Assembly: GCA_029782025.1 (NCBI GenBank) | Contig: JAKOVR010000101.1 | Location: forward strand, 1-41,673 | Reading direction: 5' to 3' | Source of the DNA: Actinomycetes bacterium | GTDB taxonomy: Bacteria; Actinomycetota; Acidimicrobiia; Acidimicrobiales; Acidimicrobilacustridaceae | Length of the DNA stretch: 41,673 nucleotides | Shown here: one piece after another, positions 33,001-39,925 of the stretch | How the letters are laid out: each line of letters starts with the position of its first letter | How positions within the stretch are numbered: position 1 is the first letter of the stretch | Translations under genes and position numbers: made by a program | The notes under the pieces: model-generated | What the model was told of the DNA's origin: nothing | The model's database searches: none | Seen by the model: only the letters and a program-made list of their open reading frames with translations

Positions 33001-33703
33001 ACCCGGCGGTGAGCCACAGGTTGCCGTCCGGTCCCGCGGTGAGGGACGGGATGTCGTAGTAGCTCGACAACGACGGCACCACGACCGGCGTCACCGCGCC
33101 GCCAGGGGTCATCCTGCGCAGGGCGTGCGCGGCCCAGTCGAAGAACCACACGTTGCCATCCGGCCCGGCCGTGATCGAGCGCGGATCCGTGATCGCCGGT
33201 CCGGTGAACGGGGTGATCACCCCGGCGGGAGAGACTCGTAGCACGGCCGCGTCGTCCGTGAACCACACGTTGCCATCGGGTCCACGGGCGATCTGGCGCG
33301 GGTCGCTGATCGCCGGTGAGCTGTAGGCCGTGACCACCCCCGCGGGGGTGATGGCGCCGATGGTGGGCGTGAACGGCTGGCTCTCGGAACGGTTGATGAA
33401 CCAGACCCGCCCGTCGGCACCCGACGTGATGTCGGTGGGGCCGTGGATGGACGGGTCGTGGAACGCGGTCATCACCCCCGCAGGCGTGATGCGCACGATC
33501 GCATCGTCGGCCGTGTTGGTGAACCAGACGTTGCCGTCCGGTCCACCGGTGATCGACCTGGGCTGGTTCACCTTGGGGCGGATCGTGACGATCGACCCGA
33601 CCGGGTCCGCCGCACCGGCGGGGCCCGCCGCCGCCACCGTGAGCGGCATCGAGGCCACGGCCGCAGCGACGACGATGGCCCGAGCCCGGCCGCGGCCCGT
33701 CAC
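30068..33703 (-). CDS. Exported double beta-propeller protein with two FN3 and three RILDTR repeats
   Basis: The 1211-residue product starts with a signal peptide (TGRGRARAIVVAAAVASM ... AGAAD, about 1-32). Fourteen Vgb-like blades (GPDGNVWFTN ... IGRITPAGVVTAF) follow to about residue 640, then two FN3 domains and three RILDTRPG ... DVLADVV repeats, ending DVVAYTP. I set the start at the GTG at 33703, because it overlaps the stop of the upstream gene as GTGA and gives a normal signal peptide; the longer frame to 33811 runs into that gene. Coupling implies the two proteins are made together. The FN3-FN3-R-R-R block is a close paralogue, domain by domain, of that in the gene at 20440-23163, with long stretches of almost identical DNA at the 3' ends. 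Role unknown; probably cell-surface. Confidence 0.85.
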   Translation of the reverse strand: MTGRGRARAIVVAAAVASMPLTVAAAGPAGAADPVGSIVTIRPKVNQPRSITGGPDGNVWFTNTADDAIVRITPAGVMTAFHDPSIHGPTDITSGADGRVWFINRSESQPFTPTIGAITPAGVVTAYSSPAISDPRQIARGPDGNVWFTDDAAVLRVSPAGVITPFTGPAITDPRSITAGPDGNVWFFDWAAHALRRMTPGGAVTPVVVPSLSSYYDIPSLTAGPDGNLWLTAGFTITRVTPAGTTTDFAVASPALAIVNGPDGKLWFAERSDGPWSPSSIGTITTGGVLGQHADPSIALPSDLATGPDGNVWYTDIGTGFAIDAGQGIGRVTPAGVVTEFSDVPEIASPMSSTLGPDGNVWVGNSSATTISRVTPAGVVTAFTDARILAPSDMVTGPDGNVWFASPYDDAIGRITTNGVVSKYTGTGIGRPTDITAGPDGNLWFVNAGNASIGRITPAGVVSNFSAGGASGLSDITAGPDGNLWFTAAGSNAATSRLGKVTPAGAVTLLADPSLDRPTAIVAGPDGNLWVGNAGSANPPPAGSIVRVTTAGVFSKLPDPLLGPVGMIVGPDGNIWVADEVTLTASPPWAVLSALVRVTTSGVVTHFPIDGLVTSLAPGSDGNVWFTDEATPSIGHIGTGVPGAPTNVVGSPGNGQVTVSWQAPSSDGGSPITGYTVTASPGGGSCATGGALSCTVSGLTNGVTYSFDVRASSSVGQGPPSRPKVAAMPRTTPGPPTGVTASAGNAAVAVSWTPPAVDGGAPITGYSVTASPGGATCATTTSTMCVVSGLTNSTAYTFTVRAANLAGQGTPSAPTASVTPLLPAGGPRFHALPPARILDTRPGADQTGLAGPFGPAQARELQVAGRGGVPSGATGVVLNITAVRPSAYSFLSVLPDLPASGSPIATSSLNLTPGSVRPNLVMAKLNGAGRLSIYNNSGTVDVLADVVGWLDDGTAGGDSLTSVAPARILDTRPGPDQVGLAGAFGPVQARVLQVTGNGGVPAGATAVVMNVTSVNPSAESFLSLTPDTLAPGQVPATSSLNLAAGEVRPNLVVVKLTAAGQVTIFNNSGSVDVLADVVGYFAPPSGGMVQSVTPQRILDTRPGPDQTGLTGAFGPSTARVLQVAGRAGVPAGAKAVWMNVTSVNPSAASFLSLVPGPLGPGQVPATSNLNLATGQVAPNLVLVKLNVAGQVTIYNNSGTVDVLADVVAYTP

Positions 33704-36700
33704 AGTGGATCGGGCGTATCGGGGGCGGCGTCGGTGGCGTTGGGGATGCCGTCGCCGTCGTTGTCGGGCCGTCGCGTGAACCGGAACTTCCCCGCGCAGG
33801 ATCCGGTCCAACCGTGGTCACTGGTCGAGGGGTCGAAGCCGATCGTGAACGATCCGGCCATGACCGAGTCCTGGATCGGGTGCTTGGTCACCTCCGGGTT
33901 CATCCCCAGGTAGATGCAGTCGCCAATCTGCGTGCGGCCAATGCCGTCTGCGCCCATCACGAAGTCGCCGTTCTGGTTCGTGGACACGCCACCGGTGCAA
34001 CCCGTGTAGCCGGGGTACCGGGGCACCAATGAACCCTGCACGTCGTATCTCGTGTCGAGGTTCGTCGGGAGGTTGCTCGGGTAGGAGAAGAGCGACCACT
34101 TCCCGGCGCCGTTGTCGGCCATCGGGATGTTGCCCGGAGGGCCGATGATGTCCTGCGGATCCGTCGAGGCGTAGAAGTGGACTTGGTTACCAAGGCACCA
34201 CACGTCGTCTTCCACCCTGTGTTCATCGAACGACCACGCACCCGGGAGCGACGGCGTCGACGATCGGGAGGATATGGCGAACTGTGAAGAGACGATGTCG
34301 GGAGCAAGTGCCGCCGTGCCGGTCGCGCTGAACATGCCGGTCCAGCTGCCGCAGAGTCCGGTGGGGCCGTTGAAGAGTTGGTGTTCGGTGATCTGGTAGG
34401 GGGGTGTGGTGTAGTCGAGGTCCTTGTCGATGGTGCCGACATTGCTGAAGCCGGGGATGAGCCGGGTGAGGGCTTGGAGGCCGGCGGCGCCGAGGTTGAT
34501 GTTGCCTCGGGCGTTGAGGCCGGCGTCGATGGTGAGGTTGCAGATGTCGGTGGTGGCTTTGAGGTAAGGCGTGAGTCCGGTCCCGATGCGGCCGATGCGG
34601 TCGATCTCGACCTCGAAGAACGGCTCGAGCTCGACCTGGGCGGTGGCTTCGACGGTGGCATCGGGGCCGACGGGCGTGAAATCGGCGGCGAAGTTCGTGA
34701 GCGAGTGGCAGTCGATGTAGTCCTTGCAGAAGATGTCGGCCTTGCCTGACGCGTGGGCTTGCATGCCGACCGTGACGGCGGCTTTCACGTTCGCCGACGC
34801 GGAGGCCGTGACCCGCAGCTCGGGATTGATCCAGGTGGGAACGTCCGCGATCAGAACCATGAACCCGGCGCCGTGCCAGTCCGCGATCTTGATCCCGCCT
34901 GGCCCGGTGGCGGTCCCGACCTCTCCCGTCACGGTCAGGGTCAGCTTGGCGTCGGCTTCGAGATGGGATTTCACCGTGGTGTCGATCCGTTGCCACCCGA
35001 AATCGAGCCAGATATCGACGTACCCGCCGATATCGAGCGACCCGTCGATCGTCGCCTTCACCCCACCGCTGTCATACAAGGTCTTGCTGAACGGCTCCAG
35101 GACCCCGGGGCGCGGCTCGAGCGGGATATCGGTGTAGGCGGGACGGCCGCCAGCGGACAGCGCCGCCGGCCCGCCGATCGCCGCGGGAGCACCCGGGGCG
35201 GGCCCACCCAGATCGGCCGGGGCCATCACGGTCGTGCTGGGCGTGGACCCCGGCAGGGTCGCGGCTGCCATCTGGTGCGCGGTGTGGACCGACCCGACCT
35301 TCACGACATCCCCCAACCCGGCATCGATCGTGGTCACCGTCGAACCGTTCACCGCCGTCACCAACCGGATCGCCCCGAACGGGGTCAACGGCCCCACCCC
35401 GATCACCAAGAACGTCCCCACCCCGAGCCCGGCCGGGACCACCGAGAACGTCACCGTCGACGCCGTGACCCCCGTGACCGACGAAACCGCCGCCCCGTCG
35501 ACCACCACCCGGTTCGACGCCACCACGATGTCACCCGAGTAGTAGCCCAACACATCGACGATCACATCGACCTGCCCCGAGTTCGTCGCCAGATCGATCG
35601 CACCACCCGAACCCAACTTCACCACCGTCAAGTTCGGGATCACCTTCCCCGGCCCGAAGTTCAGATCCGACGCGTTCGGCTTGGGTGTCCCACTCGGCCA
35701 CACCGTCACATGCGACGTCGCCGTCGACCCGACCGTCGTGATGTTCGCCACCACCGCCGTCGGCGGCACCGCAGCACTCATCGCCGGCACCCCGTGCGCC
35801 CCCGCGATCTGCACCGACCGGGACGACCCCGCCACCAACGGCGCTTTCGGACCGCCCGTCCCGTCCCGCGTGTCCGCGAACCGGGTCGGGACCATCCCCG
35901 TGAAATACGCCCCCGAACCCCGGACATCAGAACCGTCCGTGAACCAGCCACCCAGATCGGCCAGCAGATCCACCTGCCCCGAATTGTTCCGCAACGACAC
36001 CTTTCCCCCCACCCCGACCTTCACCACCACCCGATTCGGACGCACCTCCCCCGCCGACAGGTTCAAGTTCGACACCCCCGGCAACACCTCCCCCGCCGGC
36101 CACACCGACACATGCGTCGCCGCCGACGGCAACACCGCCGTCACGTTCAACACCACCGCCGACACCCCCGACACCGGCACACCCCCCACCCCCGTCACCA
36201 CCACATCCACCTGACCCCCAGCCCCCACCCGACCCAACGGCGCACCCGTCCCGTCCCGCGTATCGAGCACCCGCACCGGTGCCAACGGGTGGAACAACCC
36301 CTCCACCGTCGACGCCGTCGCCCCCTCCGTCAACACGAACCCCGACACATCCCCGATCACATCCACCGAACCCGAGTTGTTGAAGATCGACACCTTCCCC
36401 CCCACCCCAACCTTGACCTCCACCAGGTTCGGTGTCGCCGCCCCGTCCGCCACATTCACGTTCGACGCCACCGGCCGCACCGCCCCCGCCGGCCACACCG
36501 TCAAATGCGTTGCCGAGCTCGCCCCCACCGCCGTCACGTTCAACACCACCGACCCCACCCCGTTCACCGGCACCCCACCCCGCCCCGTCACCTGCACATC
36601 CAACGACGCCCCACCCGCCAACCGCCCCAACGGCGCACCCGTCCCATCCCGCGTATCGAGCACCCGCGCCGGCACCAACGCCCGAAACGCACCCCCCGAC

Positions 36701-37116
36701 ACCACCGGCGTCACCACCCCCGACACCACCGACTCCGCACCCACCCCCGCCGCGTTCACCGCCGCCACACTGAACGACACCCCCACCCCCGGCGCCAACC
36801 CATCAACCGGCCACGACAACACCGGCAACGGCACATCCACCACCCCACCCCCCGGCAACACCCTCACCCGATACCCCACCACCGGCGACCCACCATCCGA
36901 CACCGGCGCCCCCCACGACACCAACGCCGACAACTCCCCCCCAACCGCCGACACCCCAACCGGCGCACCCGGCACCCCCACCACCGACACCCCACCCCCC
37001 ACCGACACCCCACCCCCCACCGGCACCGCCCCCACCTCAGACACCGGCACCAACCCACCCACCACCACAACCACCACCAACACCAACACCCCACGAAACC
37101 GCCGCACACACGCCAT
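33700..37116 (-). CDS. Giant exported protein: FN3, three RVLDTR repeats, large unique C-domain with TSP3-like tail
   Basis: The 1138-residue protein has a signal peptide (ACVRRFRGVLVLVVVVVVGGLVPVS), a Gly/Val-rich linker (VGGGVSVGGGVSVV), an FN3 domain (PGAPVGVSAVGGE) and three RVLDTRDGTG ... VDVIxDVxGxx repeats to about residue 490. A segment IVVASNRVVVDGAAV and a unique domain of about 500 residues follow, with scattered Cys (FCKDYIDCHS) and no known motif; beta-rich strands predominate. The tail DNDGDGIPNATDAAPD is a thrombospondin type-3/EF-hand-like calcium loop. The start is the ATG at 37116, 5 nt after AGGTGG. Codon use in the first 370 codons is extremely G-ending and the sense strand is G-rich, whereas the C-terminal part is C-ending. 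It is divergent from the lipoprotein gene and coupled to the propeller gene downstream. Confidence 0.83.
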   Translation of the reverse strand: MACVRRFRGVLVLVVVVVVGGLVPVSEVGAVPVGGGVSVGGGVSVVGVPGAPVGVSAVGGELSALVSWGAPVSDGGSPVVGYRVRVLPGGGVVDVPLPVLSWPVDGLAPGVGVSFSVAAVNAAGVGAESVVSGVVTPVVSGGAFRALVPARVLDTRDGTGAPLGRLAGGASLDVQVTGRGGVPVNGVGSVVLNVTAVGASSATHLTVWPAGAVRPVASNVNVADGAATPNLVEVKVGVGGKVSIFNNSGSVDVIGDVSGFVLTEGATASTVEGLFHPLAPVRVLDTRDGTGAPLGRVGAGGQVDVVVTGVGGVPVSGVSAVVLNVTAVLPSAATHVSVWPAGEVLPGVSNLNLSAGEVRPNRVVVKVGVGGKVSLRNNSGQVDLLADLGGWFTDGSDVRGSGAYFTGMVPTRFADTRDGTGGPKAPLVAGSSRSVQIAGAHGVPAMSAAVPPTAVVANITTVGSTATSHVTVWPSGTPKPNASDLNFGPGKVIPNLTVVKLGSGGAIDLATNSGQVDVIVDVLGYYSGDIVVASNRVVVDGAAVSSVTGVTASTVTFSVVPAGLGVGTFLVIGVGPLTPFGAIRLVTAVNGSTVTTIDAGLGDVVKVGSVHTAHQMAAATLPGSTPSTTVMAPADLGGPAPGAPAAIGGPAALSAGGRPAYTDIPLEPRPGVLEPFSKTLYDSGGVKATIDGSLDIGGYVDIWLDFGWQRIDTTVKSHLEADAKLTLTVTGEVGTATGPGGIKIADWHGAGFMVLIADVPTWINPELRVTASASANVKAAVTVGMQAHASGKADIFCKDYIDCHSLTNFAADFTPVGPDATVEATAQVELEPFFEVEIDRIGRIGTGLTPYLKATTDICNLTIDAGLNARGNINLGAAGLQALTRLIPGFSNVGTIDKDLDYTTPPYQITEHQLFNGPTGLCGSWTGMFSATGTAALAPDIVSSQFAISSRSSTPSLPGAWSFDEHRVEDDVWCLGNQVHFYASTDPQDIIGPPGNIPMADNGAGKWSLFSYPSNLPTNLDTRYDVQGSLVPRYPGYTGCTGGVSTNQNGDFVMGADGIGRTQIGDCIYLGMNPEVTKHPIQDSVMAGSFTIGFDPSTSDHGWTGSCAGKFRFTRRPDNDGDGIPNATDAAPDTPDPL

Positions 37117-37149
37117 ACCACCCACCTACCAAACCCCCACCCCCACGTC

Positions 37150-37165
37150 TGTCAACCACCCGACA
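37150..37165 (-). promoter_or_regulatory. TGTCG-N6-TGACA dyad before the gene starting at 37116
   Basis: On the minus strand: TGTCG-GGTGGT-TGACA then GACGTG, containing a perfect TTGACA. A dyad centred near -41.5 would put the transcription start at or next to the ATG at 37116, so either the mRNA is leaderless or the spacing differs here. Confidence 0.6.
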
Positions 37166-37220
37166 AACCCACCCACCAGACCCACCACCCACCCCTCGAA
37201 CGACCGGCAGCCACCACGCA

Positions 37221-37236
37221 TGTCGGGTGGCCGACA
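37221..37236 (+). promoter_or_regulatory. TGTCG-N6-CGACA dyad before the lipoprotein gene at 37322
   Basis: Exact dyad TGTCG-GGTGGC-CGACA followed by GACAGG. A GATGAT at 37258-37263 falls at the expected -10 position, which would give a start near 37270 and a 52-nt leader. Confidence 0.65.
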
Positions 37237-37321
37237 GACAGGGGAGGCCCGACCGGCGATGATCGGCCGGCGGGTCTCGCCGAGCGGCGGACCGTCGCGA
37301 TTGCACATCGGAGGTGCCCTG

Positions 37322-38299
37322 ATGGTGGTGGCGGACAGCACGAGGAGTCGGCGCGCCGAGCGCCGCCACAAGGACGCCGTCCTGGGGCTACCGGCCGTCG
37401 TCCTGGTTGCGGCGATGGCCGTCGCCGGCTTGGGCGGCTGCGCCGCGGGATCGGGGACGACCACCGGCGCCCCGGCCGGGTCGGCCCCGTCAGGGACCGG
37501 CCCACAGGCGTCCGGCCCGCCGGCGTCGGGGGGGCCATTGGCCACGCAGCCCGTCGCGACTGCCCCGCCGGACCTTCCGCCTGCGCTCAGCGGCACGTAC
37601 GAAGACACCTTGACCACCCATCCAGCCCGCAACGAGTTCGGGGCAGAGTATGGCGGGACGACCTTCGAGCTGGCGTGTGCGACGACCACCTGTGCCATCT
37701 CCATGGTGGGGGGCGACAAGGACAGCCCGAAGACGAGCACCGGGACGCTCACGTGGGCCGACGGGCGCCTGAGCGGCCCCCTGGCCTTCATCGAGGCGGG
37801 GGAATGTACGGCACCCGATGCCACCATGACGATCACGCCAGGCCGGGACGGCATCCTGGTGGCGTCGCAGACAGGGACGCTCGAGGGTGCGTGCCACGGG
37901 CGCGTCACGCTTGCGTTCAATGCCCGCCGTCGGGGGCCCGCCGCCCCTGCCGCACCGCCGTGCGGGCCCGGGATCCCGGTGCCCGCCGACGCCCAGAGCA
38001 AGGTGCCGAAAGGCCTCCAGCCCACCCTTCCTGTCGAAACGGTCTCGAACTACTTCGGATTCAACGCGATCGTGTGTGGCACCGAGCGCGACGTGCAAGC
38101 GTGGCTGGATGGGCTCGCCTCCGCCGGGGTCCAGCGACGCGAACGCCCTTACGAGGGCCCCAACGGCGAGCCACTGGTCGAACGGTTCTCGACCGACGGC
38201 ACGTATCGGATCAGCGCCGACAACCTCGGCGAAGACCGGTTCCTCGTGTCGATCCTCGAATGCCGAGGCGATGGACAGATGGACTTGTGTCGTCCGTGA
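37322..38299 (+). CDS. Secreted lipoprotein of unknown function
   Basis: The 325-residue product has a basic start (STRSRRAERRHKD), a hydrophobic core and the lipobox GLGGC, so it is probably lipid-anchored outside the membrane. A Gly/Ser/Pro-rich linker to about residue 85 leads to a beta-rich domain (LSGTYEDTLTTHPARNEFG ... FELACATTTCAISMVGG) with conserved-looking Cys pairs, then a smaller C-terminal domain (PVETVSNYFGFNAIVCGTERD ... FLVSILECRGDG). I do not recognise a family. GGAGGT lies 7 nt before the ATG at 37322. It shares the divergent promoter region and the dyad motif with the giant exported proteins, which ties it to the same regulon. Its stop is 3 nt from that of the convergent acyl-CoA synthetase. 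Confidence 0.8.
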   Translation: MVVADSTRSRRAERRHKDAVLGLPAVVLVAAMAVAGLGGCAAGSGTTTGAPAGSAPSGTGPQASGPPASGGPLATQPVATAPPDLPPALSGTYEDTLTTHPARNEFGAEYGGTTFELACATTTCAISMVGGDKDSPKTSTGTLTWADGRLSGPLAFIEAGECTAPDATMTITPGRDGILVASQTGTLEGACHGRVTLAFNARRRGPAAPAAPPCGPGIPVPADAQSKVPKGLQPTLPVETVSNYFGFNAIVCGTERDVQAWLDGLASAGVQRRERPYEGPNGEPLVERFSTDGTYRISADNLGEDRFLVSILECRGDGQMDLCRP

Positions 38300-38302
38300 C
38301 CG

Positions 38303-39829
38303 TCAGTCCCCGGACGCGAGCAGGCGGCGCTTGAGGAGCTTGCCGCTCGGCAGGCGCGGGAGCTCGTCGACGAAGGCGACGGTGCGCGGGCACTTGAAGT
38401 GCGAGAGCCGGTCGCGGCACCAGCCCACGAGCTGCTCGGCCTGCTCGTCGGTGGCGGGTTCGCCGGCGCGCAGCTGGACGAAGGCCTTCACCTGCTCCCC
38501 CATGTCCGGTTGGGGCACGCCGAGCACGGCGACGTCCTCCACCGACGGGTGCATCACGAGCACGTCCTCGATCTCGCGCGGGTAGATGTTGACGCCGCCG
38601 GAGATGATCATGTTGGCCCGGCGGTCAGTGAGGTAGAGGTAGCCCTCCTCGTCGACCCGCCCGATGTCGCCGATCGTGCTCCACCCGCGGTCGTTCCACG
38701 CCCCGGCCGTCTTGTCGGGATCGCCGTGGTACACGAAGCGGTGCTCGGTCTCGAACCACACCTCGCCCTCCTCGCCGGGCGGGAGCTCCTCGCCGTCGTC
38801 GCCGAGGATGTGGAGCACGCCGTGGAGCGACCGACCCACGGAGCCCGGGTGGGCCAGCCACTCCTCGGGGCCGATCGTGCAGAAGCCCACCCCCTCGCTG
38901 GCCGAGTAGAACTCGTGGACGATCGGTCCGAGCCACTCGATCACGGCCCGCTTCACCTCGACCGGACACGGCGCGGCGGCGTGCACCAGGTAGCGCAGGC
39001 TGGAGAGGTCGTAGCGGGCCCGCACCGCCGGGTCGAGCTTCAGCATGCGGATCAGGTGGGTGGGCACGACATTGGACTGGGTGACCCGGTGCCGCTCGAC
39101 GAGGGCGAGGAACGCCTCCGGATCGAAGCGCTCCATCACGACGGCTGTGCCGCCGAGGCGGTGGGTGTGGGTGGTCCACCCGGCCGGGCCGGCGTGGTAC
39201 AGCGGCGCCGGCGACAGGTAGACCGTGTCGGCGGTGAAGCCGTACAGGAACTGGAGCAGCATGCTGAAGGGCTGCGGGTCGCCCACGGCGGTGGCCGGGA
39301 GCCCGGTGAGGATGCCCTTGGGTCGGCCCGTGGTGCCCGACGAGTAGAACATCCACGAGCCCTCGCGCTCGCCCTCGACCAGGGTGGTCGGCTGCCCAGC
39401 GACCGCCGGCTCGTAGGGCTCGAAGCCGGGCACCGTCCCGCCCACGGCGAACCGGTGGGTGACGCCGGCCAGGTGGTCGCCCATGGCCGCCACGACGCCG
39501 GACAGGTCGCCGTCGGCGAACAGCACGGTGGCCCCGCTGTCGCTCACGATGTAGCCGGCCTCGTCGGCGGTGAGGTGCCAGTTGACCGGCACCACGTACA
39601 GGCCCGAACGGAGGCAGGCCCACACCACCTCGTACCAGGGCAGCCCGTTGCCGAGGAGCACCGCCACCTTGTCGCCCGCCGCCACGCCGCGGCCGCGCAG
39701 GAGGTGGGCCACCCGGTTCGACGCCTCGTCGAGCTCCCGGTAGGTCAGCGACGCCCCCGATGGCTCGATGACCACGGCCGGCTTGTCGGGCGTGGCGGCC
39801 GCATGCGTCGCCGGATGCTCAGGTCCCAT
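38303..39829 (-). CDS. Acyl-CoA synthetase (AMP-forming, FadD-like)
   Basis: The 508-residue enzyme is an ANL-superfamily adenylate-forming ligase. The P-loop MFYSSGTTGRPKG, the YSASEGVGFCT adenine-binding motif, the GWSTIGDIGRVDEEGYLYLTDR hinge and the C-terminal lysine motif LPRLPSGKLLKR are all intact. It should activate a carboxylic acid to its CoA thioester in the cytoplasm; the acyl chain is not predictable. The start is the ATG at 39829 (GPEHPATHAAATPDKPAV); the 20 codons further upstream would be read from a hairpin. The SDR gene ends 96 nt upstream on the same strand with the hairpin between them, so separate transcription is likely. Together with the SDRs it fits lipid or steroid-like catabolism. 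Confidence 0.94.
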   Translation of the reverse strand: MGPEHPATHAAATPDKPAVVIEPSGASLTYRELDEASNRVAHLLRGRGVAAGDKVAVLLGNGLPWYEVVWACLRSGLYVVPVNWHLTADEAGYIVSDSGATVLFADGDLSGVVAAMGDHLAGVTHRFAVGGTVPGFEPYEPAVAGQPTTLVEGEREGSWMFYSSGTTGRPKGILTGLPATAVGDPQPFSMLLQFLYGFTADTVYLSPAPLYHAGPAGWTTHTHRLGGTAVVMERFDPEAFLALVERHRVTQSNVVPTHLIRMLKLDPAVRARYDLSSLRYLVHAAAPCPVEVKRAVIEWLGPIVHEFYSASEGVGFCTIGPEEWLAHPGSVGRSLHGVLHILGDDGEELPPGEEGEVWFETEHRFVYHGDPDKTAGAWNDRGWSTIGDIGRVDEEGYLYLTDRRANMIISGGVNIYPREIEDVLVMHPSVEDVAVLGVPQPDMGEQVKAFVQLRAGEPATDEQAEQLVGWCRDRLSHFKCPRTVAFVDELPRLPSGKLLKRRLLASGD

Positions 39830-39851
39830 CCCGCCATTCTGCCGAACCCTG

Positions 39852-39900
39852 CCCTTGGGTGCGTGAGGGCGCGCATAGCGCACCCTCACGCACCCAAGGG
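39852..39900. terminator. 22-bp hairpin between SDR and acyl-CoA synthetase genes
   Basis: Arms 39852-39873 and 39879-39900 pair at 21 of 22 positions with a 5-nt loop. It begins 26 nt after the SDR stop, the position of a terminator for the SDR pair, and ends 22 nt upstream of the synthetase start. The arm starts CCCTTGGGTGCG, related to the hairpins at 7447 and 41624. Confidence 0.6.
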
Positions 39901-39925
39901 ACGGTGTGACCAGGCCGGAGGGCGG

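Larger units (their letters stand above)
37117..37321. promoter_or_regulatory. Divergent promoter region with a 19-bp inverted repeat
   Basis: The 205-nt gap contains arms 37147-37165 and 37221-37239 that pair at 17 of 19 positions, 55 nt apart. Each arm is itself a TGTC(A/G)-N6-CGACA dyad pointing to its own gene. The left part is almost pure C/A on the plus strand. Confidence 0.7.

Noticed and set aside
31796..33241. 481-codon frame on the plus strand
   Set aside because: Antisense to the propeller repeats; its own repeats (VRPGGDV-like) merely mirror the blades.
34753..38334. 1193-codon open frame on the plus strand
   Set aside because: Mostly His/Arg/Pro from C-rich DNA opposite the G-rich exported-protein gene; no start context and it runs into the lipoprotein gene in another frame.
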